A stretch of 64,000 nucleotides of DNA. Origin: Chromohalobacter sarecensis. GTDB taxonomy: Bacteria; Pseudomonadota; Gammaproteobacteria; Pseudomonadales; Halomonadaceae. Numbering within the stretch: the stretch's first letter is position 1; each line of letters opens with the position of its first letter. The DNA lies in NCBI RefSeq assembly GCF_023061135.1, contig NZ_JAKGAN010000011.1:34656-98655 (forward strand), given 5' to 3'. Below the pieces are notes generated by a model. It made no database searches. It was not told where the DNA came from and saw nothing but the letters and a program-made list of their open reading frames with translations. Position numbers and translations under genes: made by a program. Positions 17,707-26,613 of the stretch are shown here, piece after piece.

Positions 17707-19110
17707 CTATACGATTTGTAGCATCGGTGGCGGTGCTTCGCCGAGCAAACGTCCGAGAATCGTCAATCCCTGATCGAAGCGTTCGAGATCGTTTTCGCCC
17801 CCCAGGCTCAAGCGAATACGCCGAGGTGGTGGTCCTTGATCGACCATGAACGACTGCGCCGTGGAAATTGCCAAGCCTTCCTGAAGCGCCTGTTGTTGCA
17901 GTTCTTCCGCACGCCATGCGCCGGGTAGGGCGAGCCACAGATGCATGCCGGTGGGGCGCGAGGCCATGGCGTGCCCCACGAGGCGTGTCCGGGTCAGTTG
18001 TTGGCGCTCGGCGAGCAGTTGTCGTTGCTCGCTGGCCAGGGCGTCGACGGTGCCATCGGCCAGCCAGCGGTCGGCGATCTCGAAGACCAGCGGTGTGGCC
18101 ATCCAACTGGTGGCGCGCAACCGGGGCAGGGTGTGATGCAACTGCCCGCGTGGCACGCTGAGATAGCCAGCGCGTAGCCCCGAGACGGTGGCCTTGGTCA
18201 GGCTGGTGACATGAAAGCTCTGGCGTGGGAGACGCGCTGTCAGCGGGCTCAATCCCGGCGGTTCGAGCAGGGCGTGAACGTCGTCCTCGATCAGCCAGGT
18301 GCCGTGTCGCGCCAGCACCTCGGCCACGGCATCGCGGCGTGCGTTGTCCATGGTCGCGCCGGTGGGGTTGAGCTGGGTGGGCGTCAGGCACACGGCACGC
18401 GGTCGGTAGCGCCGGCATGCGGCGTCGAGGGCCTCGGGAATCACCCCTTGTTCGTCGATGGCCACGCCGCGCAGCTGCAAGCCCAGTGTGCGTGATAAGG
18501 CGATCAAGCCGTGGTCCGTCAGCGCCTCGGTCAATACCACGTCGCCATGCTGAACCAGTGTGGCGATGGCCAGCATCACGCCGTGGGCGGCGCCGTTGCA
18601 CAGCACTCGGTCATCGGGCGTGCCGGGCACGCCGAGCGTGTCGTGCAGCCATTGACTGGCGCGCTCGCGTTGATGGGGCAGTCCTGCGATGGGACGGCAG
18701 GCATCGATGACATCGGGATGCGCGCTGTCCGCCACGTCGCGAAGCGTTTCGCGAAAGCGTAGATGATGCCCGGGCGGACATATTGGATGCGCGATGGACA
18801 GATCCACGGGGGAGGCGTCCATGGCCATGTTGGCGCTGCGTAGATACTCGGCCTCCTGGCCGTCATCGAGCGCGTTGATCCAGGTGCCGCTGCCCACGCG
18901 GGCCTGCACCAAGCCCATCTTTTCCGCTTGGGCGTAGGCGCGCGAGACGGTTTGCACGCTTACATCCAATGTCTCGGCAAGGCAGCGGTGTGGCGGCAGA
19001 CGTGTGCCGGGCGTGAGCTCGCCCTGGCGAATAGCCTCGGCAAGTGCTCGGGCGATGGCCAGGTACTTGGGCCCATGGGCCGGGAGATAGGGTGTCAGGT
19101 CAATTGTCAT
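17707..19110 (-). CDS. enuR: MocR-family GntR-aminotransferase regulator, probable EnuR of ectoine utilisation
   Basis: A 467-residue fusion of a GntR winged helix-turn-helix (residues about 10-75; LPPHRCLAETLDVSVQTVSRAY in part) to a fold-type I aminotransferase domain. The pyridoxal-phosphate lysine is predicted in TSLTKATVSGLRAGY. MocR/GabR-type regulators bind PLP and sense amino compounds; EnuR of ectoine degraders belongs to this group and responds to ectoine-derived intermediates. It is divergent from doeA across a 182-base gap that contains a perfect 11-bp inverted repeat. The EnuR name rests on this position and architecture. A general MocR regulator of another pathway is the alternative. 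Confidence 0.82.
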   Translation of the reverse strand: MTIDLTPYLPAHGPKYLAIARALAEAIRQGELTPGTRLPPHRCLAETLDVSVQTVSRAYAQAEKMGLVQARVGSGTWINALDDGQEAEYLRSANMAMDASPVDLSIAHPICPPGHHLRFRETLRDVADSAHPDVIDACRPIAGLPHQRERASQWLHDTLGVPGTPDDRVLCNGAAHGVMLAIATLVQHGDVVLTEALTDHGLIALSRTLGLQLRGVAIDEQGVIPEALDAACRRYRPRAVCLTPTQLNPTGATMDNARRDAVAEVLARHGTWLIEDDVHALLEPPGLSPLTARLPRQSFHVTSLTKATVSGLRAGYLSVPRGQLHHTLPRLRATSWMATPLVFEIADRWLADGTVDALASEQRQLLAERQQLTRTRLVGHAMASRPTGMHLWLALPGAWRAEELQQQALQEGLAISTAQSFMVDQGPPPRRIRLSLGGENDLERFDQGLTILGRLLGEAPPPMLQIV

Positions 19111-19179
19111 GACACAATAAAGCCTTTGACGGCACTCAGCGCGTGAATGCTAGTATCGTCGACAACGCATTGATCGACA

Positions 19180-19216
19180 ATTGTACTGATTTTTCCCTTC
19201 CTTGTATCAGTACAAT
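19180..19216. promoter_or_regulatory. Perfect 11-bp inverted repeat between the MocR gene and doeA
   Basis: ATTGTACTGAT (19180-19190) and ATCAGTACAAT (19206-19216) are exact inverted copies separated by 15 bases, so their centres lie 26 bases apart. Each arm contains TACAAT, a -10-like hexamer, one on each strand. The element begins 70 bases upstream of the MocR start and ends 76 bases before the doeA start. It is a strong candidate operator for the MocR protein or for DoeX. Confidence 0.7.
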
Positions 19217-19292
19217 TTATTTCATCGAATGCAGGGTCCTGCCTCCCGTCCGGGAGATCAGGGATGAGCAATTCTATCGGGCGAGTGGTGCC

Positions 19293-20492
19293 ATGTCTGA
19301 GGTTTCCCTGCCTTTCACTCGTGAGGAATACGCCAGCCGGCTGCACAAGGTGCGTTCGGCCATGGCTCATCGAGGGATCGACGTCCTGATTGTCAGCGAT
19401 CCGTCCAATATGGCGTGGTTGACGGGATACGATGGTTGGTCCTTCTATGTGCATCAGTGCGTGCTGCTCGGTCTGGAAGGCGAGCCGGTCTGGTATGGGC
19501 GTCGCATGGATGCCAACGGGGCATTACGCACCTGTTGGATCCATCCGGACAACATTACCTATTATCCGGATTATTACGTTCAAAATCCCGATATGCATCC
19601 CATGGAGTACCTGGCGCAGTCGATCCTGCCGGATCGTGGTTGGCACGAGGGTACCATCGGCATGGAGATGGATAACTACTACTTTTCTGCCAAGGCGTAT
19701 TTGAGCCTCGTGCGCGAGTTGCCGCACGCGCGTTTCGCGGATGCCAATTCGCTGGTCAATTGGTGCCGGATCATCAAGTCGCCGCAGGAAGTCGAGTACA
19801 TGCGCATCGCGGCGCGAATCGTCGAGGGCATGCATTCGCGTATCCTCGAAGTCATTCAGCCCGGGGTGCCCAAGAGCAAGGTTGTCTCCGAGATCTACCG
19901 CGTGGGCATCGAGGGCTGGACCGATCCGCAAGGGCGTATCTATGGCGGCGACTATCCGGCCATCGTGCCCATGTTGCCGACCGGCGAAGATGCCGCCGCA
20001 CCGCACCTGACCTGGGATGACACCCCGTTTCGCAAGGGCGAGGGTACCTTTTTCGAGATTGCCGGCGTCTACAAGCGCTATCATGCGCCGCTGTCGCGCA
20101 CGGTGTTTCTGGGTACGCCGCCGAGCCAGTTCCTGCGTGCCGAATCGGCACTGCTCGAAGGTATCGACAACGGCCTGGCGGTGGCCAAACCGGGCAATCG
20201 TGCCGCCGATATTGCCTTGGCGCTGGGCACGGCGATGGACAAGTATGGTTTTGATCGTGGCGGGGCGCGCTGTGGCTATTCCATCGGCATCAGCTATCCG
20301 CCGGACTGGGGCGAGCGTAATATCAGCCTGCGCCCTTCCGACGACACCATTCTCGAGCCGGGGATGACGTTTCATTTCATGCCGGGGCTCTGGGAGGACG
20401 ATTGGGGCCTGGAGATCACCGAAAGCATTCTGATTACCGAGACTGGCTGCGAGACGCTGGCCAACTTTCCACGCCAGCTGTTCGTGTGCTGA
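19293..20492 (+). CDS. doeA: Ectoine hydrolase DoeA (M24-peptidase fold)
   Basis: A 399-residue enzyme, the length expected for DoeA/EutD, that opens the pyrimidine ring of ectoine to N-alpha-acetyl-L-2,4-diaminobutyrate. The N-terminal creatinase-like domain includes MAWLTGYDGWSFYVHQ, and the C-terminal pita-bread domain includes the region LRPSDDTILEPGMTFHF and WGLEITESILITE. The start at 19293 (MSEVSLPFTREEY) is chosen on family length; an in-frame GTG 150 bases upstream would run through the operator. First gene of doeABX, cytoplasmic. Confidence 0.95.
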   Translation: MSEVSLPFTREEYASRLHKVRSAMAHRGIDVLIVSDPSNMAWLTGYDGWSFYVHQCVLLGLEGEPVWYGRRMDANGALRTCWIHPDNITYYPDYYVQNPDMHPMEYLAQSILPDRGWHEGTIGMEMDNYYFSAKAYLSLVRELPHARFADANSLVNWCRIIKSPQEVEYMRIAARIVEGMHSRILEVIQPGVPKSKVVSEIYRVGIEGWTDPQGRIYGGDYPAIVPMLPTGEDAAAPHLTWDDTPFRKGEGTFFEIAGVYKRYHAPLSRTVFLGTPPSQFLRAESALLEGIDNGLAVAKPGNRAADIALALGTAMDKYGFDRGGARCGYSIGISYPPDWGERNISLRPSDDTILEPGMTFHFMPGLWEDDWGLEITESILITETGCETLANFPRQLFVC

Positions 20493-20523
20493 GCCGTGGG
20501 ACGCGAGACGAGGAGAACATGAT

Positions 20524-21540
20524 ATGAGCAAGCGACCCAGCCCGGTGTCACCCACCGTCGATTTCGATGCCGACGGCATTCAGCACGGCTTTCTCAAGTT
20601 GCCGATCTCCACCGATGAATCGGCCTGGGGAGCGGTGATGATTCCCATCACCGTGATCAACAACGGCGCGGGGCCCACGGCGCTGCTCACCGCCGGCAAC
20701 CACGGCGATGAATACGAAGGCATTAACGCGCTTCTCAAGCTCAGCAACACGCTGCGCGCCGAGGATGTGCGTGGTCGCGTGATCATCGTGCCGATCATGA
20801 ACGTGCCCGCCGCTACTGCCGGCAAGCGCACCTCAGGACTGGATGGCGGCAATCTCAATCGCAGCTTTCCCGGCGACCCGAACGGTGGCGTCACCGAGCA
20901 GATCGCCGATTACTTCACGCGTGAACTGGTACCGATGTGCGACGTGGCGCTGGATCTGCATTCCGGTGGCCGGACGCTGGATATTCTGCCCTTCGCTGCG
21001 GCGCACCGTCTCGACGATTCTACCCAGGAAGCGCAAAGCCTGGCCGGCGCGGTGGCCTTTGGCGCGCCGGTGGCGATGATGATGTTCGAGCTTGACGCTA
21101 CCCAGCTCTACGACACAGCCGTGGAATCCCAGGGCAAGACCTTCGTGACTACCGAATTGGGCGGCGGCGGCACCACGACGCCGGAGCGCATGGCCATCGC
21201 CGAACGTGGCGTACGCAATTTCCTGATTCACTACGGGCTGATCGAAGGGCAACTGGAGTCTCCGGCCGGCCAGCAGGTGTACGTGGACATGCCCGATGCC
21301 TCTTGCTACGTGCAGAGCGAGCATAGCGGCCTGCTTGAGTTGAGCTTCGCGCTGGGCGAGACGGTGCGGCGCGGTGATGTGATCGCGCGGATCTACGACA
21401 TGACGCGCACCGGTAGCGAGCCAGTCGTCTATCATGCTCAGCGCGATGGCGTGCTGGTGGCGCGGCGTTTTCCGGCGCAGGTGAACATGGGCGATACGAT
21501 TGCGGTGATCGCGGAAGTCGTCGATAGTCTCGAGCGTTGA
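20524..21540 (+). CDS. doeB: N-alpha-acetyl-L-2,4-diaminobutyrate deacetylase DoeB
   Basis: A 338-residue zinc deacylase of the succinylglutamate-desuccinylase/aspartoacylase family. Zinc ligands are visible as His60 and Glu63 in GNHGDEYE and His146 in LDLHSGGR; LNRSFPGDPNGGVTEQIA is the substrate-carboxylate region. It removes acetate from the DoeA product to give L-2,4-diaminobutyrate. Starts 31 bases after doeA, with GGAG upstream, and is followed 19 bases later by doeX. Confidence 0.95.
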   Translation: MSKRPSPVSPTVDFDADGIQHGFLKLPISTDESAWGAVMIPITVINNGAGPTALLTAGNHGDEYEGINALLKLSNTLRAEDVRGRVIIVPIMNVPAATAGKRTSGLDGGNLNRSFPGDPNGGVTEQIADYFTRELVPMCDVALDLHSGGRTLDILPFAAAHRLDDSTQEAQSLAGAVAFGAPVAMMMFELDATQLYDTAVESQGKTFVTTELGGGGTTTPERMAIAERGVRNFLIHYGLIEGQLESPAGQQVYVDMPDASCYVQSEHSGLLELSFALGETVRRGDVIARIYDMTRTGSEPVVYHAQRDGVLVARRFPAQVNMGDTIAVIAEVVDSLER

Positions 21541-21559
21541 GGATGGGCCGGCACACCAC

Positions 21560-22036
21560 ATGAAACTCGACCGCTACGACCTCAAGATTCTCGACATCCT
21601 GTCGCGCGATGGGCGCATCACCAAGTCGAAACTGGCCGAGGCGATCAACCTCTCTGTCAGCCCTTGTTGGGAGCGTGTGCGGCGCCTGGAAAAAGCCGGC
21701 GTCATCGAAGGCTATGGCGCCCGGATCGATCCCGCGATGGTAGTCAAGCGCACGCCGGTTTGGGTGCAGATCGAGCTGGCGACCCATCAGGCGGCGAGTT
21801 TCGCACGTTTCGAGAAAGCCGTCGCCGAGACGCCGGAGGTGACCGAGTGCGTCGCGGTGGGCGGCGGCGTCGATTATCTGGTCAAGTTCGAGGCCGACTC
21901 CATCGATGCCTATCAGCGCACGATCGATGCCTGGCTGGTGGACGGCCTGGGGATCGAGCGCTACTTCACCTATATCGTCACCAAGACCGTGAAACGCACC
22001 ACGCCTCCGTTGGACTTGCACGACGAGGTCTCGTAG
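21560..22036 (+). CDS. doeX: Lrp/AsnC-type regulator DoeX
   Basis: A 158-residue feast/famine regulator. An N-terminal helix-turn-helix (LDRYDLKILDILSRDGRITK, then SKLAEAINLSVSPCWERVRRLEKAGVI in part) is followed by the RAM ligand-binding domain (EVTECVAVGGGVDYLVKFEA). DoeX of Halomonas elongata is encoded in the same place and binds DNA upstream of doeA, so it probably adjusts doe expression in response to a pathway compound. It is the third gene of the doeABX operon, and a LysR gene follows six bases later. Confidence 0.93.
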   Translation: MKLDRYDLKILDILSRDGRITKSKLAEAINLSVSPCWERVRRLEKAGVIEGYGARIDPAMVVKRTPVWVQIELATHQAASFARFEKAVAETPEVTECVAVGGGVDYLVKFEADSIDAYQRTIDAWLVDGLGIERYFTYIVTKTVKRTTPPLDLHDEVS

Positions 22037-22042
22037 CGGGTC

Positions 22043-22927
22043 ATGGATCATCGTCAGCTCGCGTTTTTATGTGCCCTGGCGCGTGAACGCCATTTTGGAC
22101 GCGCCGCCAGGGCATGCCACGTGACTCAGCCGACCCTCTCGGCGCGCTTGCGCCAACTCGAGGAAGAACTGGCCACACCGTTGATTCGTCGGGGCCATCG
22201 TTTCGAAGGATTCACCACCGAGGGGGAGCGTGTACTGGCGCATGCCCGTCGCATACTCGGTGAATTCGAGGCCCTGCGCGGTGACTTGGCACCGCATGCG
22301 CCGCTGGTCGGCCGTCTAACGCTGGGCGTGATCCCCACTGCACTGAACGCGCTCACTGCCTTGTTACCGTCGTTGCGTGCCGCGCATCCCGGGCTCGTGC
22401 TGCGCGTGCGTGAACTCGCCACCCCCATGCTGGCGCAGGGCCTGGAGGATGGCGGTCTCGATCTAGGTATCGGCTATCTGGATGCGCCGGCAATGGCGGG
22501 GTTCGCGCATCGTCGTTTGTTCGATGAGCATCCCGCCTTAGTGGCGTCCCCTGAGCACTTTGCCTTGCCCGAAGCGCCGCAGTGGGCGCAGCTCGCCGAG
22601 TACCCACTGTGTCTGCTGACTCCGGAAATGCATCAACGCCACTTGCTTGAGGCGCGTCTGGCGGCCCATGGCTTGTCGTTGCTGCCCGTTCTCGAAACCG
22701 ATGCCACCGCTGCCCTTGGCGAGTGGCTGCTGGCAGGACTGGGCGTCTCGATCCTGCCCGAGCAATTCATACGCCGCTATTGGCTTCAGGAGGGCGATGG
22801 CACGTCGGCTCTCGTGGCACGCCGCCTTCCCGACGCGGGCGATCGTGTTGGCTTGCTATGGCGACAGGGGATGCCGCGTGGAAAACGCCTGCAAGCAGTA
22901 CTCGATCTGTGGCAGGCCGCTTCCTAG
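22043..22927 (+). CDS. LysR-family regulator, likely linked to the formate-dehydrogenase genes
   Basis: A 294-residue LysR protein. The N-terminal winged helix-turn-helix reads DHRQLAFLCALARERHFGRAARACHV, here noted as residues 2-27 with the recognition helix at TQPTLSARLRQLEEEL. The effector-binding domain follows (LTLGVIPTALNALTALLP). The start is only six bases after doeX, so it may be read through from the doe operon. The next genes, fdhD and a molybdopterin oxidoreductase, are on the same strand, and LysR genes often neighbour such formate dehydrogenases. Which set it controls is not shown by the sequence. Confidence 0.85.
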   Translation: MDHRQLAFLCALARERHFGRAARACHVTQPTLSARLRQLEEELATPLIRRGHRFEGFTTEGERVLAHARRILGEFEALRGDLAPHAPLVGRLTLGVIPTALNALTALLPSLRAAHPGLVLRVRELATPMLAQGLEDGGLDLGIGYLDAPAMAGFAHRRLFDEHPALVASPEHFALPEAPQWAQLAEYPLCLLTPEMHQRHLLEARLAAHGLSLLPVLETDATAALGEWLLAGLGVSILPEQFIRRYWLQEGDGTSALVARRLPDAGDRVGLLWRQGMPRGKRLQAVLDLWQAAS

Positions 22928-23130
22928 CTCGGTTTGATCGAGCCGCTCTATCGAGGCATCGCTTAGCTCGATTGGTCTGAAGGCGGTCGGCGCGCTAGGG
23001 TAGTCGTTAGAACGCCTTTCAAGACCCGCGGATGGCCGTGGAGCGATTGCCTTGAGCAAGCCTGCATGAGGACGCTGTATAGCGTTTTTCCGGGGATGTG
23101 GGTTATTTGATTTCCCGTTTGGACCTTTAT

Positions 23131-23910
23131 ATGCCGTCAGAAGTGGTGACACCGCATTCATTTTCCGCTGCCTCGCGCTATGATGACCAGCGCGACCGGC
23201 CTTTGCGGACGCTCGATGGTCCGCAGGAACAGCCGCTGACCCTGTCGCTCAACGATACCGCCATGGTGACGTTGCTGGCGACGCCCGACGCCCTCGAACC
23301 GCTGGCGCTGGGGCATGCCTTCACGGCGGGTTGGATCGAGCGCGCCGAGCAGGTCGAGGACATTCAAATGTCGCGATTGCGTCACGGGCTGTTGGTGCGG
23401 CTGGCGGTTTCGTCGCAGACCGAAGCGCGCGCCGCTGGTTTGCAACGCGCCGGGGCCTCGGTGTCGAGCTGCGGCGCCTGCGGCGTGGCCGAGGAGTCGC
23501 AGTTGATGCAGGGCCTGAGACGTTTGCCGGCGCGCCCGCCCTTGGCGCCCGAGGCCTTGATGCGTGGCGTGGAGAGTCTACAGCGTCACGCCCGCGCCGG
23601 GCTGCATATGGCGCTGGCCCTCGACGGTGATGGCGAGGTGCTGGCGCGCGGCGTGGATATCGGACGCCACAATGCCTTGGATCGGGTCATCGGCGAGGCA
23701 TTGTCCCGTGGTGAGATGCCGGCGGCGGTGTTGCTTTCCAGTCGCTGTAGCATGGAACTGGTGCAGAAGACCGTGCGTGCCGGTATTGCTACCCTGGCCA
23801 CGCTGTCATTGCCCTCTGCCTTGGCGGTAGAAATCGCACGCGCCTGCGACCTCAACTTGATCTGTTGTCATCGTGGCCGACATCTCGAACGCTTGAGTGG
23901 TCCGGCATAG
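23131..23910 (+). CDS. fdhD: Formate dehydrogenase accessory sulfurtransferase FdhD
   Basis: A 259-residue FdhD protein that transfers sulfur to the molybdenum cofactor of formate dehydrogenase. The functional cysteine pair is seen in SSCGACGVAEES (about residue 113-118), and the C-terminal half holds GRHNALDRVIGEAL and SSRCSMELVQKTVRAG, typical of the family. The ATG at 23131 is preferred; a GTG eleven codons earlier preceded by GGGG is also possible. It lies 93 bases before the oxidoreductase it presumably serves. Confidence 0.93.
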   Translation: MPSEVVTPHSFSAASRYDDQRDRPLRTLDGPQEQPLTLSLNDTAMVTLLATPDALEPLALGHAFTAGWIERAEQVEDIQMSRLRHGLLVRLAVSSQTEARAAGLQRAGASVSSCGACGVAEESQLMQGLRRLPARPPLAPEALMRGVESLQRHARAGLHMALALDGDGEVLARGVDIGRHNALDRVIGEALSRGEMPAAVLLSSRCSMELVQKTVRAGIATLATLSLPSALAVEIARACDLNLICCHRGRHLERLSGPA

Positions 23911-24003
23911 CCTTCGAGTTCTGCCCGCTCCGTTTCCCGGGTATTTACCACGTTCATCGCGTCATTTTCCTCTATTTTTACCCACTACGTCATCGAGGAT
24001 GCT

Positions 24004-26418
24004 ATGGCTTCCCATCACCAGACTCCGTTATCCGACGACCGCGAGGCACCTTCCGCAAGCGAAACCGGGGAACGTCTCCCCGAGGCGGACGCGACCCTGA
24101 CGCGCGTGCCGAGTATCGAACCCTATACCGGCCCGGCAGGTGGCTGGGGCGCGATGCAAAGCGTGGGGCGCCACCTCAAGCGCAGCCAGGCGCCACTCAA
24201 GGGCGCGCGGGCGTTGCTGTCCACCAACCAGCCGCATGGTTTCGATTGCCCGGGATGCGCGTGGGGCGATCCGCTGCACGGCTCGTCATTTGAGTTCTGC
24301 GAAAACGGCGTCAAGGCAGTGGCCTGGGAAAGCACCAAGAAGCGCGTCACGCGGCGTTTCTTCGAGCGCCACACGCTGAGCGAGCTGCGCGGTTGGGATG
24401 ACTTTCGCCTCGAGGACCAGGGCCGGCTCACCGAGCCCATGCGCTACGATGCGTCCAGCGACCGCTACGTCCCCATCGACTGGGAGGGGGCCTTCGCGCT
24501 GATCGCCGAACACTTGGCGGCGTTACCCGATCCTGACCGCGCACTGTTCTATACCTCGGGGCGTGCCAGCAACGAAGCGGCCTATCTGTATCAGTTGTTC
24601 GTGCGCCTCTACGGCACCAACAATTTTCCCGACTGCTCGAACATGTGCCACGAGGCCAGTGGCGTGGGCATGCAGGCTAGCCTCGGTGTGGGGAAGGGCA
24701 CCGTTCAACTGGAGGATTTCGAGCACGCTGATACCATCCTCGTGTTCGGCCAGAACCCTGGCACCAATCATCCCCGGATGCTCGGTGACTTGCGGCGTGC
24801 GGCGGAGCGTGGTGCGCGTATCGTCAGCTTCAATCCGCTCAAGGAACGCGGCCTGGAACGTTTCGCCGATCCGCAGAACAAGCGCGAGATGCTTACTCAG
24901 GGGAGTCATCGCATCTCCTCGCATTACTATCAGCCCAAGATGGGCGGTGACATGGCGGCGGTACGCGGCATCGCCAAGGCATTGTTCGCACTCGAGGCAC
25001 AGGGGCGCTTCACGCCGGATCGCGCCTTCATCGAGTCGCACACTGCCGGCTATGACGCGTGGCGGGCCCAGGTCGAGGCCACGCCGTGGGCGGAGATCGA
25101 GGATCAGGCCGGCCTGACGCGTACTCATATGGAGGAGGTAGCGGATATCGTTGCCCGCGCCGAGCGCATGATCATCACCTGGGCGATGGGCATTACCCAG
25201 CACGAGCATTCGGTGGATACCGTTCGTGAGCTGGTCAACCTGCTGTTGTTAGGTGGCCATATCGGGCGCCACGGCGCGGGGCCGTGCCCGGTGCGTGGTC
25301 ACTCCAACGTACAGGGGGATCGCACCATGGGTATCGACGAGGCGGCGCCTGCGGGGCTGATCGACGCCTTGGAAAGTCGTTACGGCGTGACCATGCCGCG
25401 TACCCCGGGTCACAACACCGTGGGGGCCATTCGTGCTCTGGAACTCGGCGAGGCCGATGTTTTCATTGGGCTGGGAGGTAACTTCACCCGGGCCACGCCG
25501 GATAGCCACCGCACTGAGCGCGCCTTTCGCCGCTTGGGGCTCAATGTGCAGATCAGCACCAAGCTCAACCGCAGCCACCTGATCACCGGTGGTGACGCGT
25601 TGATCCTGCCGTGTCTGGGGCGCACTGAGATCGATCGCCAGGGCGAGGCGGGTGCGTCGCAGCAGGTCAGCGTCGAGGACTCGATGTCGATGGTGCACGG
25701 CAGTGCCGGCATTCATGCACCGGCTTCCGAATGGCTGCGCTCGGAGCCGGCGATCATTGCGGGGATTGCCGAGGCCACGCTGGCACGGGTACTGCCGCGT
25801 CGAGGCATCGACACGGGCGTGGTCGATTGGGCCGCGCTGGTGGCCGATTACGACCGCATTCGCGACGAGATCGAGGCCGTCATTCCCGGTTTCGAGGACT
25901 TCAATGCGCGTCTGGGGCAGGCAGGTGGCTTCTGGCTGGAAAACGCCGCCAGCCAACGCCGCTTCAATACGTCATCCGGGCGGGCGACGTTCTGTGCCGC
26001 ACCGCTACCCACGGCGGTGATGCATCAACGTCTGCACGCACGCCGCGATGATGGCTGGCTGACACTGCAGACGCTGCGCAGCCACGATCAGTACAACACC
26101 ACTGTGTACGGTTACGACGACCGTTACCGAGGCGTCAAGGGCCAGCGGCGGGTCGTGTTCGTCAATCCCGCCGATCTCACGCGGCTGGGGCTCGAAAGCG
26201 GCCAGTGGATCGATCTGGTGGGGCTCGATCACGAGGGTGAGCCCCGCCGCGCCCCGGGATTCAGGATCGTCGACTACGCGACACCCGAAGGGTGTGCCGC
26301 CGCCTACTATCCCGAAACCAATGCGCTAGTGCCGTTGGAAAGCGTCGGTGTGGGCACCGATACGCCCACCTCCAAGGCGGTCGCGGTGCGTCTGGAGCCG
26401 AACCAGCGAATCGCCTGA
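24004..26418 (+). CDS. FdhF/YdeP-family molybdopterin oxidoreductase (formate-dehydrogenase alpha-like)
   Basis: An 804-residue molybdopterin enzyme. Near the N terminus (about residue 80) FDCPGCAWGDP forms a reduced cysteine motif in place of the classical CxxCxxxC iron-sulfur site, as in YdeP-like proteins. Later segments include LYGTNNFPDCSNMCHEASG, VFGQNPGTNHPRML, WAMGITQHEHSVDTV and the C-terminal dinucleotide-binding domain (SHDQYNTTVYGYDDRYRGV). It has no twin-arginine signal, so it is cytoplasmic. With fdhD upstream it probably needs sulfurated molybdenum cofactor. Substrate may be formate, but for YdeP-type enzymes this is often unproven. Confidence 0.88.
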   Translation: MASHHQTPLSDDREAPSASETGERLPEADATLTRVPSIEPYTGPAGGWGAMQSVGRHLKRSQAPLKGARALLSTNQPHGFDCPGCAWGDPLHGSSFEFCENGVKAVAWESTKKRVTRRFFERHTLSELRGWDDFRLEDQGRLTEPMRYDASSDRYVPIDWEGAFALIAEHLAALPDPDRALFYTSGRASNEAAYLYQLFVRLYGTNNFPDCSNMCHEASGVGMQASLGVGKGTVQLEDFEHADTILVFGQNPGTNHPRMLGDLRRAAERGARIVSFNPLKERGLERFADPQNKREMLTQGSHRISSHYYQPKMGGDMAAVRGIAKALFALEAQGRFTPDRAFIESHTAGYDAWRAQVEATPWAEIEDQAGLTRTHMEEVADIVARAERMIITWAMGITQHEHSVDTVRELVNLLLLGGHIGRHGAGPCPVRGHSNVQGDRTMGIDEAAPAGLIDALESRYGVTMPRTPGHNTVGAIRALELGEADVFIGLGGNFTRATPDSHRTERAFRRLGLNVQISTKLNRSHLITGGDALILPCLGRTEIDRQGEAGASQQVSVEDSMSMVHGSAGIHAPASEWLRSEPAIIAGIAEATLARVLPRRGIDTGVVDWAALVADYDRIRDEIEAVIPGFEDFNARLGQAGGFWLENAASQRRFNTSSGRATFCAAPLPTAVMHQRLHARRDDGWLTLQTLRSHDQYNTTVYGYDDRYRGVKGQRRVVFVNPADLTRLGLESGQWIDLVGLDHEGEPRRAPGFRIVDYATPEGCAAAYYPETNALVPLESVGVGTDTPTSKAVAVRLEPNQRIA

Positions 26419-26613
26419 GGCGCTGGCGATACGTGCCGTACGACCAAAGTTGAGACGCATAACCGGTGTCGCGGCGCTATGCTGTTAAATACTACATAAG
26501 CGTCGCCACATAAGTTGGCATTACACAAAACATTCGGACGACGCCTTTAACGCCCCTCCTGCACTCAGGGGGCACGCCGCTCAACTCAACGGGATCACCC
26601 GGGAGGTGCCGTC

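Noticed and set aside
19143..19292. N-terminal extension of doeA from a GTG at 19143
   Set aside because: It would code through the inverted-repeat operator and make the protein 50 residues longer than known DoeA.
19524..20579. 351-codon minus-strand open frame opposite doeA
   Set aside because: Shadow of doeA; no motif or ribosome-binding site.
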